A stretch of DNA of 64,000 bases, from assembly GCA_963575745.1 (NCBI GenBank), contig CAUYUJ010014194.1, forward strand, positions 367,001 to 431,000, written 5' to 3'. This DNA comes from Prorocentrum cordatum. Its lineage: Eukaryota; Sar; Dinophyceae; Prorocentrales; Prorocentraceae. The notes beneath the pieces were generated by a model, which was not told where the DNA came from, did not search any database, and saw nothing but the letters and a program-made list of their open reading frames with translations. The position numbers and the translations under genes are program-made. This document shows positions 20,262-32,972 of the stretch, in pieces (position 1 is the first letter of the stretch; each line of letters opens with the position of its first letter).

Positions 20262-23200
20262 GTCCACGGGTTGCTTCGTGGAGCGCTCGCGGACTCTGCT
20301 GCTTGAGCCACAAGCTGCGACGATAGAAGCTCAACGAGATCAGGCACCTCCTTCAACAGCGACACCTGATTCTGGGCCAAGAAGTACACGGCAACGAGAT
20401 GACGCTCGCCACGTTATTGGACCAGCTGCCCGTGTAGTACCGTGTCTTCTACGGCGGCTTCCCCGCCGAGTCATGCTGCACCGCGCCCGCAGGGCCCTGC
20501 TGCTCCTGCGCTGGCTGACGGCGAGCCTGCCTTGGATGAAGTCGATCACCGCGCTGGTGGAATTGCTATCGCCGTGCCTTGGCGCGCTCCTGCTCATGCA
20601 CGACAGCTCCCTGCTCACTTTCAGCCACAGCTCTTGCGCATTATTCTCGTCCCTGGACGGATTCACATGCTCGAGGTCACCAGCGGCGACGGCCGCGCGA
20701 TTAGGGTCATCAGCCACTACAGCTACGGCATCGACTTGACTGCTCGGGCGGTGATCCGTCAGGCTCGGGTGCGGAATCTTGATTGGGCGCGGCAGAACGA
20801 GCTGACCAGGCTGGCGACCCATGCCGGCGACTTCAATGTTAGCAACTACACGAATCAATCGCTCCTTTTCCCTCGTCAACGGCAAGCGCGGCGTTCGCAA
20901 GATGGCAGGGCCACTCAGTCAGAGCCGCTCTGGAGATCTCTCTTCGACGGTGGCGCGCTGGAGATCAAGAGCCCCCTGCCGACCCACTTCGACAGATCCT
21001 CGCGCGCGCCTAACACCATCGATCGCTTCTTCATCTCGCTGAGCCCGCACTGCGCGACGGATTGCGACATCTCGATCAACATCCTGCAGGGGGCCGACAA
21101 GTTGAGTGACTTCGCTTTCGGACCACGCCCTCGTCGTCCTGCATCTTCAGCCTCGGCGCCCCCCACCTGCTGAGCTTCAGAGTGTCCCAGCCCACTTGTT
21201 TCGCAATGTGAGGTTCAAGGGGGTTCTTCAGACGCGCATTGACTGCGCCGGTTTGGATGTCCTTGATGTGCAGCAGCGGCGGCAGAAAATCAGGGTCATG
21301 ATGCGCATGGCGGCTGGTCTCACCAGAGATCAACTGCAACGGGGTCTTCCACCTGACGGCGCCCAACCTGCTCGCGGCGCGCGTGGAAGGGGGGGCGAGG
21401 CGCATTTCCCAAATCCAGAGTGTCCCCCTTCTCTTAATTACCCAGACCGATGTGGACCAGCTCGAGACGGAGCGCTTGGCGCTTCGCATGGCGGCCCGAG
21501 CTTTCTGGCGCCAAGACGCGCGGCTTGCCCATCGTCTTCATGGCCCCTCCGCTCTCGCTCGTCGCCACTTGGCCTTCGCGGACAGCGGCGTCGTCTACGT
21601 CGCTCATGGGGGGCCTGCAGGAACCGCACGATGGACTGCGACCAGCGCCGCTCCGACACGAACGGACAGCGCGCAGCTCGCGCTGGACGCCGTCGCCGAC
21701 AGCAACCACAAGGTGATGGCTCTCCAGCCGGCGTTCCTGAGATGGTCAAGGTACAGGTCGCAATGATGCGGCAGGCGCTGGCGTGGAACCCGACGCAGCG
21801 TCGGCCCGTCTTGATTGGCCTCAAGCGCGATCAGCCGGCAGACGGCGCGATCATCAGGGGCCCAACCGACGTGGCCAATGCGATCCGCGAGCACTGGGGG
21901 CCCGTCTTCGCAGCTGCCTTTGGCAGCGACCAGGTCATTTCCGAATATCTGGACCAGCGCCTTCCCTCCCTCTCACCACTTGGCCTTCCCCCCCTTCTCC
22001 AGAGGACCTTGCCAGAGCTTTGCGCCGTGGACGGGCCTCCCCCCCTGGCCCCGATCGTCTGCCGTGCGCCGCGTGGAAAGCCGTGCCAGTAGCAGCTGAG
22101 ATCCTCTACCATGTGTTGTTGCGGTTATTTTCAGGCGGGGGCCCTGTCGAAGGTTCGAATCAGTCGAATGTTGTTTTCATCCCGAAAGGTGGAGATCCAC
22201 AAGATCTCACTGACTGCATCCGCGATGCGGCCTCGCTCAGGCCATTAACCTTCAAGAATGCCGACAGTAAAGCTCTCGCCCAAACCGTCAACATACCCCT
22301 GAGTCCAGTAGCCAAAGAAAGTGCCCACTGGGTCCAGCAAGGCTTCATTGGAGGTCGCAATTTTGGGAATCACATCATAAATATCGACGCTGAAACTAGG
22401 CTGACCACTTTGGGCGACGATGCCAGTGACCGGCGGCCGCGTTTCGTTTCCTTTGGTTCCCGAGCTGCTTTCCCGAGCATGTCTCAACAATGGCTCCGCG
22501 CGGTGCTTCGTAGGTTCGGACCCCCCCAAGGCTACCTCAATGCGCTGGAAGCTCTGTCCGAGGGATCGGTCGGGCATTTAAGCGTGGGTTCACAGCGGGT
22601 CCGTCTTTTTGAGATTTCCCGTGGTCTCCCACAGGGATGCCCTCTGTCTGGCACTTTGTGGGCTTTGGGAATGGGCCCTCCGGTCCGCCACCTAGCGCAA
22701 TCGTGCGGGGCTGCCTCGGAGGCGATGGCCCCAGCTGTGCCCCCTAGGGGGTCGACAGGCGAGCGCATTAGCCAGGTGTTCCCCTGTCCTGCTCTTGCCG
22801 CCGCTGCTGGCGCGTGTGCTGACGACGTCGGTGCCCCTCGCCCCTCTCTCTCGCTCCTCCCCCTTATCGAGCCGCCCTTTTCGGGCAGCGGCGGAGTTGG
22901 CGATGCTTGCGCTTCGGTCAAAGAAATGCCGCCTGGTTCCCACGTGGGCGATTTTGGACCCAGGGGAGATCGAAGCCCTTTGTGAAACGATTCGTTCGCT
23001 CGTGCCCGCGTGGGCGGAGTTCGGCATCTGCAGCTCTTGTCGGCGCCTTGGTCTCATGCTCGGCCCAGGCGCCGCGGAGGAAGATCAATTCCTTGCGAGT
23101 GGCCAGAAATGGCGGCCACGCGGCCGCGCGGTGGCGGCGACCCGTGCGCCTGCGGAGGCGTGCCTGCGGCCCTATGGCATCCTCATTCCCCCCTGCCTCT

Positions 23201-24051
23201 CCAACCTCGACCAGTTCTTCTTTCTCCCTCTGGCCCTTCTCCAGAAAGAGCTGCTCGCGCCGCGCAAACTCTTGCGTCTGCCACCATCTAGTTTCTCTCT
23301 CGCGGAGCTGTTGTCTCTCCAGTGGCTACGCGTGCCCGAGCCGCTGCGAGTCATATCGCTGCGATTTGGAGGGCGGCGGGTCGGGCGTTCAGAGGGCGGG
23401 GGGGCTGTTGGTCGAAGCTTCGTTCTGGGGCCTTCGCGGAAGCGCCCGCGGCTCAGGCGCTCCGAGGCCGCTGGCGTGCTCCGCGCTGGCGCGCACGATT
23501 CAGCACTGCACAGCGATATGCTTCTCTCTTTGATCCTACCCTGATGTCTCCCTCTTTGGTCGCCCTCTCTCAGCTGAAGTTGCCGCTCCTCCTGTTCGAT
23601 CGTCTCCCCCGCTCTTTTGCGCTTTCTCGGTCATCAGGCAAGCTCACGCGTTCGCGCTGGCTCGCGCGCAGGTGAGGGTCGTCGCAAGCCGGTTGCGTGG
23701 CAAGCTTTCTCCTCTGCTTCCCTTCGCTCCCAGATGCTACCTGATGGCGCGCCCGCGCTCGTCGGTCCACGATTCCGCGCCCGCTTTCCTGGGGGGCCCT
23801 ACCCCCCTGCCCCCATCCTTTGTCACCGATGGAGCGTCTCAGGGCCCATCTCAGCAGAGCTCCGCCGTCGCGCGCCTGGCCTCGCATCGAATCGTTGGCT
23901 GGCGCGTGGATCGCCGGCGGGAGAGTTAAGACCCCCCCCCCCAGACGTTGATCGCCCCGACGCCTTTCCGCACTACCTCCTGTGCCCGAGGCTCTGGGCC
24001 GCCGCCGACCTCCTCGGACCCCCATTCTCCTCCCCCCCCCCCTCCTCCTGA
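20262..24051 (+). pseudogene. LINE-2 ORF2, decayed endonuclease-reverse transcriptase
   Basis: Endonuclease pieces lie in several frames: VASWSARG (about 20262; the usual TWNA has become SWSA), an in-frame TAG at 20324, QEVHG (about 20378), THAGDFNV (about 20817), NTIDRFFIS and LSDHALVVLHL (about 21112). The reverse transcriptase lies mainly in the frame open 21783-22985: GPDRLPCAAWK, FIPKGG, QQGFIGGRNF, motif A FVSFGSRAAFPSM with Gly (GGT, 22455-22457) instead of the catalytic Asp, motif B RGLPQGCPLSG, and motif C ACADDVGA (Asp codons 22821-22826). Another frame continues with KKCRLVPTWAILDPGE and RRLGLMLGPGAA (to about 23100), and near 23950-24000 AFPHYLLCPRLW is a remnant of the C-terminal zinc knuckle. 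A C7 run at 21988-21994 marks one frame change. Not functional. Confidence 0.8.
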
Positions 24052-24290
24052 GCCTCTGATGCGTTTGGGGTCGGGGGGCCCTCGGGACTTCGCGGGCGGG
24101 GAGGTCGGATGGCAGCGATCCCATCGGGCCCTAGCTTTCTCTGCCTTTTCACATTTACCACGAGCTTCGGCCCCGCCTGGGCTCAGCGGTTGTCGCTGCC
24201 GGCCCCCAGCTGTGCCGGGCCCGCAGCGCCGCGCGCGCTGCCCTCTATGTAACGGATCGCGCCCCCCCAGGCGACGCGCGCTCGCCCCCC

Positions 24291-24832
<542 letters not shown>

Positions 24833-26150
24833 CCCTTTTCTTTAGCATCGGCTCGATCGCACTTGTGCCCAGGCCGAGCCGTGGCGCGCACCCCTCCGCA
24901 TGTGTTCCCGCTTGAGAAGACAGGGACCGCGCTGCGCATAGCGGTGCTGATGCGCGCCCAAGTCCACTTCACCTACCGCGCGCGCCGTGGCTTCGAAAGG
25001 TCCTCACCGTGAGTCGCCCGCACCTCGGCATCCCAAACCACCGGGCTAAGTCCGTCAAAAGGCGACCCCCGTAGATCGACTGGATACCAACTCCAGTCAG
25101 TGGGAGACCTGCGTCGCCGCACTACAGAACAGCGGTGGCCTCGACCGAGAAGTCGCTGCATACAACGAACTCGCTCGCAAACATCCAACTGGCCCCGAAG
25201 TCGTTCACCAACAACGCCGCTCCGACCAACGAAAGCTCATTCGCGATCTAATGGTCTGGAACAACGATAGAGGGGGGGCGGGCATGGGAGAGACGCAGCG
25301 ACACCCAATCGCCCGCTGATCGCCGATGGGGGCCCGACAGCCCCAACCTGCCCGGGCGCATTCGGATTTACAAGCAGGGCCCTGTCGCCGATCTATCGGC
25401 GATGTATCGCCGATTCCAGGTCGATGCGTCCTTCCCTACGCCAGCCCCCCCTCCCATATGGCTGGTCTCTCAAATCCTGCACTGTTCCCTCGCGCACAGA
25501 AGGCTTCAGACCGTGGCCCCGCGCCAGCAGCAACCGCGGTAGGCGCATAATCCCACTGGGGCAACGGCGCGGCCCCTCTCATCAGCAACGACGCACCAAA
25601 TGGTGACGTCCCTATCGCGCCTCCGCTTCACAGGGCTGATCACGCCCCCTCCCCCGCGCGCCCGCAGCGCGCCGCAAGTCGCCGAGCGTCGAGAGCCATC
25701 CCGCTACGACGAAGACTCGGGCGAATATTCAGACGAATAATTGGAAGTGCGTGGCGAAACCCTCTTAACAGGGCTATCCAAACCAATCGTCTGAGGTCCC
25801 CGACCCAACCTCGCGCCCGCTGGCATCCCCAAACGCCCCGCCGAGCGTCAGAAGCTTTTAGGCTACGGCAAACAATCAGGAGAATGATGCGAAGCATTGT
25901 GGAACTGGATACGCCAACCAAGCGACCAGGAGACCTCTGATCAAACCGACGCCCGATGCCGCGGCGTCGAATCAGAGCGCCAGAGGATCGCGGACATTGT
26001 GACGACCCTTGCTAATCATCGAGAACAACGTGGCCACTTGCCGAGACACGCCGGCCCATTCATGCCACCAGGTAGAAATATAACTCGCTTCTGTCCGCGC
26101 CGAAAACATTATCTTGAACACAGACCTCACGGCCTTCCTGTCAAAAACCA
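24833..26150. other. intergenic, no gene recognised
   Basis: Only short ORFs on both strands, none with a domain. CGATxxxTCGCCGAT phrases near 25318 and 25387-25416 are short local repeats. No transposon end, RNA or promoter signal is visible. Confidence 0.45.
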
Positions 26151-27190
26151 CTGCTGAACCTCCGGTGCCAGCAGGGGCGCCAGCGACTGCGGCGCCGAAG
26201 GAGGACCCCTGGAACTCAGTGGTCGCACAGCCGCCGTCAGCGGTTCTTGGATTTAACCGCTTCAGCCACCACCAAACCCCACAGGCATTGCCACCAGGGT
26301 GTATTTTAGCGAGACGCGAGGCGTTGCCACAGAGGCACCCGCGGCGCGGCAGCCCTGACCCGCACCCCGTTCCTCCTTGCATCCAGGAAGGCACCGAGGT
26401 TACTGTCATTAACCAGGCTGCTAACCCAATTGGCTTCAACATGGCATCGTCGTATGACGCACGGGGGACCATGACCAGTACGAGGTAGCCCAGTTGACCA
26501 ACGGCAACACCGCCGTCATGTGCACATCAAGTCTGATCCTTCGCTCCCATCGCCAGTCGGAGGTGGGTGCCGAATTTCAACGTCAGGGCCCAGGCCAGCA
26601 GCGACGTCAGACTCGCCGGCGGCGGGTGATACCACAGAAGTACCAGTCCCGCCCGCGCGCGCGGATACCCGCGCCTGGGCCTGAGCGTGACGCTCCGATG
26701 TCAGCAGGGGCACCAGCGACTGCGGCACCGACAGGGCTCGCGGACTCCTCGACGTTCAGCGCGCGTCAGCGGAAGCGCCTCAACGAGCTCCGCCGATGGC
26801 GGCGCCGCGCCCTCGACGCGCCACTCCTTCCCGCCATCGCGGAGGGCGATGCCGCGGACGCCCCGCACGAGCGCGTCGGCGCGCCCCCTCGCGAGCCCTT
26901 GAATGCGAGAGCGGCTGGAGCAAATGCCGACAGCGCTCCGCGCGGCGAGGGCGAGGATAAGGATGGTGCAAGCGGGGCTCGCATCTACCTCGGTCCGACA
27001 GGGGGTGCTGGGCGCGTTCGTGACACTGGTGGTGTTTTGCAGCGCAAATTTGCCATGGCTGCTGTCGTGGGGCGACCGGCGGTCTTAGCTCGCCTCGTCT
27101 CGTTTGCTTCACTAGAACCACTGGGCCGCGCTCTTCGGAGCACCGCGCCAGTGCGCAAATTCAAAAACACGACAAAGGGCGAGCATGCGC
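26151..27190. other. GC-rich stretch with a local 540-bp-spaced repeat
   Basis: CCAGCGACTGCGGC with its flanks occurs at about 26178 and 26713 (GCAGGGGCGCCAGCGACTGC-like). A + ORF of 566 codons starts at 26494 and passes into the 33-bp array, but its content (Arg/Ala/Ser) reflects composition. I do not call it a gene. Confidence 0.4.
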
Positions 27191-27191
27191 C

Positions 27192-30100
27192 TCATCTCTC
27201 TGGTCTCGCCAGTTCGCCAGGGCAAAGTGGCCAGCTCGCCAGGGCTCGCGTCTGCGATTGTGGCGACCCACGCAAACGCATCAGTCCTGAGTGCACTACG
27301 CGCGGCACCAGGTGCCCGATCCCACCCTGCGCGATGAAGTCGGCGACGACGGCGTCGGGCGGCGGCCCGACGTGCGCGCCCGCGGCTGGGCGCAGCACCC
27401 CCCAGAGCGCTGTCTCGGGCAACGCGCTCCTGGCCGCCAATGCGAGCACCTCCGGCGCTCCGTGGAACGGCGCGTCGGCTAGCGCCAGCTTGGCCCTGGC
27501 GCGCGTCGGCAGGGCGAGCGCTGCCTCGAGTGCGTCGTTGAGCTGCGCCACGGGCGCCGGCGCTTCGTCGGCGAGCGCCAGCTCAGCCCTGGCGGCCGCG
27601 GGTGGCGCGAGCGTCGCTTCCAGCGTCGCCGCGGGCCCCGTCGGGGCCTTTCGTCGGGGGCGCCGTCGGCTGAGGTTGGCGCAGTTGGTCTGGGCCCCCC
27701 CGCCCGCCCGCCCGCTTTCAAACCCCCTTGCCCCCCAGGCAGCGACGAGTTCGAGCGGCTGCAGCCCAACTCCGATGCCCGCGCGGGGCGCGCGAAGGGC
27801 CGCGAGCGCCGCGCCGCTCCGCTTCGCGACGCAGTCGAGCGCCGCGTCGTTGAGCGGCGCGACGGGGCCCGGCGTGACGGGGCCGATCGCCGCGACGCGC
27901 GCGGGCGCGACGACGTCGAGCAGCGCGACGCGGCGCGGCGCCAGCGGCCTCGCATCGAGGGGCGAACGGCGCGACGAGCGCCGCGTCTTTAAGCAGCGCG
28001 CGCGGCGCCAGCGCCTCGACGCCTGGTGGCGGGGCGGGGTCGAGCGCCGCGACGTTGAGCGGCAGGGCGGGGCCCAGCGCGATGCGGCTCAGCGCCGGCA
28101 GCCTCGCATCAACCAGACGACCAGCGCAGCGAACGCCGCGTCTTGGGGCAGTGCATCTGTTGCTCGCGCCTCGACGCCGATCGCCGCGACGTAGTCGATC
28201 GCCGCGACCTCGAGCGGCGCCGCAGGGCCCGGCGCGACTGAGTCGAGCGCCGCGCCTGCGAGCTGTTCGACGGGGCCGAGCGCCGCGACTACGAGCAGCG
28301 CGACGGCATCCAGCGCCGACAGTTTCACGTGGGCGAGCGAGACGGCCAGCGCAACGGACGCCACATCTGAGTAGCGCGCCGGGGGCCAGTACGTCGACGC
28401 CTAGCGGCGCGACGGAGCCGAGCACCTCGGCGCGGAGGCAGCGCGACGGGGCCCGGCGCGGCAGAGTCGAGCACTGCGACGTTGAGCAGCGCGACGGGGT
28501 CGAGCACCGCGACGTCGAACAGCGCAATGGGATCCGACGCCGGCAGCCTCGCGCCCACGAGCGAGGCGAACAGTGCCACGACCACCGCGTCTTTGAGCAG
28601 GACGTCTGGGGCCAGTACTTCGATGCTGGGCAGCGCCATGGGGTCGAGCGCCGCGACGTCGAGCAGCGCGACGGGGCCCAGCGCGAGCGCGAGTGAATCG
28701 AGCGCCGTGATGTTCTGCAGCGCGACGGAGGCGAGCGCCGCGGCGCTTAGCAGCGCGACGGGTTCCAGCGCCAGCAGCCCCGCATCTGCGCGGCAGCCTG
28801 GCAGTGCAATGATCGCCGCATCTTTGGGCAACGCGCGCGACCTCTCCAGCTGTTCCATTTCCACGTTGACCGCGCACTGGGCGGTCTCCTCCTTGAGGTC
28901 TACCCCGAGCCCTGCGAGGCTGCGAGGTCCATGGCCCGGTGCCTCCCCGATCCGCAGTGGCCCCCTGGGGGTGCGATGAGCGCGTCGGCCTTTTTCCAAG
29001 AGCCGCGTTGGCCCGTTGCAGGCGGGATGCGAGCTTCGCCGCGCTCCCGCGAGCCGCGTTGGCCCGCTGGGGATGGGGCGCGGGCTCCGACCAACGCGGC
29101 GGCGAGCGCCGAACCGACCCTGACTCGCGCTAGGGGGGCGAGCACCCCCCGGGCATCGCGGCGCCCGGCATTTCGACGAGCGAGGCGAGGAGCGCAGCGG
29201 GCGCCGCGTTTTTGAGCAGCGCGTCTGGCGCCGGCGCGTCGATGCTGATCGGCGAGGCGGCGTCGGGCGCCGCGACGTTGAGCAGCGCGACGGCGTCGAG
29301 CGCGCGTGGGTCGAGCGCCGCGGCGTTGAGCGACCCGCGCGACGGAGGCGAGCGCCGCGACGTTGAGCAGCGCGACGGGGTCCAGCGCCATCGGCCTCGC
29401 ATCTGCGAGCGAGAGGGAAAGTGCCGCGAGCGCCGCGTCCTTGAGCAGCCCGTTTGGGGCTGGCACTTCTACGCTTGGCAGCGCGATGGACTCAGGCGCC
29501 GCCGCGCTGACCAGCGCGGGGCTCAGCGCGACCGAGGCGAGCGCCGCGCAGTTGAGCGCTGCGCAGCGCGACGGAGTCGAGCGCCGCGACGTCGAGGGCA
29601 ACGACGAAGTCGAGCGCCGCGACGCAGAGCAGCGCGACGGGCCCAGCGCGTCGGAATCGAGCGCCACGACGTTGAGCAGGGTGCTGGAGTCAGGTGCCGC
29701 GACGTTGAACGGCGCGGGGGAGTCGATTGCCGCGACGTTGGACTGCGCGCCGGGGCCCGCCGCGGGGAAGAAGCGCACCGCGACGTTGATCTACGCGGCG
29801 GCGCCGGTCGCCGCGACGCGGAGCAGCGCGACGGGTTCCAGCGCCAGCAGCCTCGCGCGCATCTACGAGCGAGACGAGCAGTGCAACGAGCGCCGCGACA
29901 TTGAAAAGCGCATCTGGGGCCAGCGCCTCGACGCTGAGCACCGCGACGGGGTCGGGCGCCACGGCGTCGAGCAGCGCGACGGGATCGAGCGCGGCGGAGT
30001 CGGGCGCCGCGACGTTGAGCACCACGGCGAGGTCGAGAACCACGACATCTAGCAGCGCGACGGGATTCAGCGCCGGCAGCCTCGCACCTACGAGTGAGAC

Positions 30101-31115
30101 GAGCAGCGCAGCGAGCGCTGGAGCAGCATTTCCGGCCCCAGCACCTCGGCGGCGACGTGCGGGGCCGACTCGACGCCTGCCCCTGGTCTCCTCTGGAGCG
30201 CTGCCCTCGTTGTGTCGCGCGTCGCGAGGGCCGTCTGGCGCCCGGGCTGGCTTGGTCGGTCTGGGTGCCCGCGTGGCCCGCGCCCCGTGCTGGACCTCTG
30301 CGGGGCGGGGCGGGCGCAGCTCGCGCGCCGCGTCGCTGACCCCCGCGACTGGCGCCGGCCGCGAGTTCGCGAGCGGCGCGTCGGACAGCGGCAGCCCCGC
30401 CGCGACGCCTACGCGCGGGATGAATACCGCCCCGCACACTTCGCCCCGCGCACTGCCGCCGGCAACACCTGCGCAACGGTGGGCAGCGCGCGGGCGAGCG
30501 CCAGGCCCGCCCCGACAGCCGCGAGCGGAGCAAGTTCTGCCCCGAGCGCCGCGCGGCTGTGGGCCCCCGCGGGCAACGGCGCCTCAGTGTCGAACAGCGT
30601 GCCCGAGATCAGCAGTTCGACCTGGCGCCCGCGAGCGGGAAGCGCGCGGCCGCTCGCATCGCGCTCGGCCCCGACAACCACGAGAGAGGTGAGCGTGCTC
30701 CCCTGTCAAATCGCGCCTCGACGTTAATCGGCGCGTCGCTGACCGCCGCGGCGGGCGCCAGCTGCCGATCGCCGAACAGCGCGAGCAGGCGCGCCATCGT
30801 CTCGTCGTGCATCAGCGGGGAGGGCGTTGCCGCGATAGCCGCGCCGATGAGTTGAACGATGGCTGCTTGCACTTCGACGATGCCCACCAGGTCGGGTACT
30901 ACCAGATCGAGTGCCACGTTGCTGATCACCATGACCCGCGCCAGCCGCGAATCGGTGAGCAGCGCGACCTGGGGCAATAGTCCGATGCTGACGACCTTGC
31001 GCGGGGCGCCCACTTCTCCGCGGACTCCCCCGAGTCCTACCATGTCCACGGCCCAGTATTTCCAAGGTCCGCATTGGCCCAGGGGCGCGCGTGTCGATTT
31101 GTTTCCAAGAGCCAC
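27192..31115 (-). pseudogene. possible decayed minus-strand helical-repeat protein
   Basis: The minus strand has Leu/Val/Ala-rich segments in shifting frames. Examples are ARAKLALADAPFHGAPEVLA and IGHLVPRVVHSGLMRLRGS (27551-27192), many units like ALDPVALLNVA (28.3-30.1 kb), and RLARVMVISNVALDLVVPDL with AAIVQLIGAAIAATPS (about 31000-30800). These suggest amphipathic helices such as HEAT/armadillo-type repeats, but I cannot assign a family. The + strand is open too (Ser/Ala/Thr), as expected for a GC-rich 33-bp repeat, so this may be only a minisatellite. The longest minus ORF is 336 codons (30533-29523), in a different frame from the hydrophobic reading. Confidence 0.25.
27420..30110. repeat. 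GC-rich 33-bp repeat array with higher-order inserts
   Basis: The core alternates GAGCGCCGCGACGTT (15 bp) and GAGCAGCGCGACGGGGTC (18 bp), giving 33 bp or 11 codons, repeated tens of times with decay, densest at 28.2-30.1 kb. At intervals it is broken by a non-core segment (TTGAGCAGC, GGCGCCAGCGCCTCGACG type; minus-strand reading SVEALAPDALLKDAALAAL), which gives a higher-order pattern. ORFs of 200-340 codons are open on both strands because the unit lacks stops in most frames. Confidence 0.8.
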
Positions 31116-31200
31116 GCTGGCCCACTGGAGGTGGGATGCGAGCTCCGCCCTGCCCCCGCGAGCCGCATTGGCCTGCTGAGGGTGGGATGTGAGTTCCGAC
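28976..31200. repeat. separated copies of a GAGCCGCGTTGGCCC segment
   Basis: 28976-29100 and 31050-31200 share CCAAGAGCC(A/G)CG(T/C)TGGCCC, GGGATGCGAGCT and CGCGAGCCGC(G/A)TTGGCC in the same order. These two 130-150-bp copies flank the later part of the 33-bp array at about 2.1 kb distance. Confidence 0.7.
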
Positions 31201-31386
31201 GAGCACGTCGGGGAGCACCAGCTCCACCCTCACGTGCAAAGGGCATAGACCGTCTGGGGCGCCCTTCATCTGGCCCGATCGCCTGCTTGCCTCTTGGGTG
31301 CCGCCCCAGGCGAGCGACCAGGCGCGTCTAGGTGCCCGCCAGTAGCGCCCCCGTGCGTCCGCACTTCTGAGGCCTGCGCGATGTTA

Positions 31387-32390
31387 CCTAACAGCGAAGA
31401 CTGATAGGTTTCTAGTAGGCTCAAAAGAGAGAGCATCTTGACTCCCCAGGGGGGTCTGGGCAGATGCCGGACGGATGCCGGGGAGAATCCGCGGACGTCG
31501 TTTTAAGCAAACAGTTGCACACTTCGCGGTCTTCGAGGTCCCAGAATTGAATTCCTGGGCATGTTTTTGAATGCCCGGAGCCAACTGTAGGCCACTTCGT
31601 GGTCTTCGAATTCCCAGAACTCCATTTCTGGGCATGATTTTGAATGCTCGGAGCCAGCTGTAGGCCACTTCGTGGTCTTCGAGTTCCCAGAATTCCATTC
31701 CTGGGCATGATTTTGAATGCCCGGAGCCAGCTGTAGGCCACTTCGTGGTCTTCGAATTCCCAACATTGCATTCCTGGGAATGACTGCGAATGCTCGCCAC
31801 TTCGTGGTCTTCGAGTTCCCAGAATTCCATTCCTGGGCATGACTTCGAATGTCCGGAGCCAACTGTAAGCCACTTCGTGTTTGTCGAATTCCCAAAATTC
31901 CATTCCTGGGCATGACTACCGAACAGCGAAAATTGATAGGTTTCTAATAGGGCCAAAGAGCACCATGACGCCCCAGGGGGATTTGGGCGCGATCCGGGGA
32001 GATGCCAGTGAATTCGTTTTCAGCAAACAGTAACCCACTTCGTGGTCTTCGAGTTCCCAGAACTCCATTCTTGGGCATGATTTGGAAAGCCCGGAGCCAA
32101 CTGTAGGCCACTTCGTGTTCTTCGTGTTCCCAAAACACCACTCCCGGGCCACATTTTGAATGCCCAGAGCCATTTGTATGTTCTTCGTGTTCCCACAACA
32201 CCATTCCCGGGCCACATTTTGAAGTCCCGGAGCCAACTGTAGGCTACTTCGTGTTCTTCGTGTTCCCAGAACACCATTCCCGGGCCACATTTTGAATGCC
32301 CAGAGCCAACTGTAGGCCACTTCGTGTTCTTCGTGTTCCCAGAACACAATTCCCAGGCTACATTTTGATTGCCCGGAGCCAACTGTGAGG
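31387..32390. repeat. 73-bp minisatellite in two higher-order blocks
   Basis: GCCACTTCGTGGTCTTCGA recurs at 31591, 31664, 31737, 31796 (14 bp deleted) and 31869, and with GTGTTC variants at 32107, 32243 and 32316, a 73-bp period. Each block is preceded by a shared non-repeat segment (GATAGGTTTCTA, CCCCAGGGGG, TTTTAAGC/TTTTCAGC AAACAGT) at 31387 and 31918, so the larger unit is about 531 bp. No coding value. Confidence 0.9.
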
Positions 32391-32972
32391 CTGAGGCTGA
32401 GGCAGGCTGAGGCTGAGGCAGGCTGAAACTGAGCCTGAGGCAGGCTGAGGCTGAGTCTGAGGCTCATGCAGGCTGAGGCTGAGAGGCTGACGCTGAGGCT
32501 GAGGCAGGCTGAGGCTGAGGCTGAAGCCGAGGCAGGCTGAGGCTGAGGCTGAGGCAAGCCGAGGCAGGCTGAGGCTGAGGGTGAAGCTGAGGCAGGCTGA
32601 GGCTGAGGCTGTGGCTGTGGCTGCGGCTGAGGCAAGCTGCGGCTGAGGCAGGCTGAGGCTGAGGCTGATGCAGGCTGAGGCTGAGGCAGGCTGAGGCTGA
32701 GGCAGGCTGAGGCAGGCTGAGGTTGAGGCTGAGGCTGAGGCCGAGGCAGGCTGAGGCTGAGGCCGAGGCAAGCCCAGGCAGGCTGAGGCTGAGGCTGAAG
32801 CTGAGGCAGGATGAGGCTGAGGCTGTGGCTGTGGCTGAGGCTGAGGCAAGTTGCGGCTGAGGCTGAGGCTGAGGCTGAGGCAGGATGAGGCTGAGGCTGA
32901 GGCAGGCTGAGGCTGAGGCTGAGGCCGAGGCAGGCTGAGGCTGAGGCTGAGGCAAGCCGAGGCAGGCTGAGG
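32383..32972. repeat. GAGGCT hexanucleotide array
   Basis: About 590 bp of GAGGCT units mixed with GAGGCAGGCT decamers. Reads as Pro/Gln/Ser/Ala/Leu on the minus strand; not a protein. Confidence 0.95.

Larger units (their letters stand above)
18686..24290 (+). mobile_element. LINE-2: SL-led non-LTR retrotransposon, decayed
   Basis: Starts with a perfect SL in a TCC tract, then a leader about 90 percent identical to that of LINE-1, ORF1 (coiled coil plus RNA-binding domain), and an ORF2 carrying endonuclease, reverse transcriptase and a terminal His/Cys segment. The 3' end is set provisionally where the long CT repeat starts; no A-run or GT tail is seen. Its proteins differ strongly from those of LINE-1, so it belongs to another LINE lineage, closer to LINE-3 in ORF1 style. 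Many frame changes and a motif A substitution show it is dead. Confidence 0.8.

Noticed and set aside
32358-32955. Pro/Gln/Ser/Ala-rich minus ORFs
   Set aside because: Readings of the GAGGCT hexanucleotide array.
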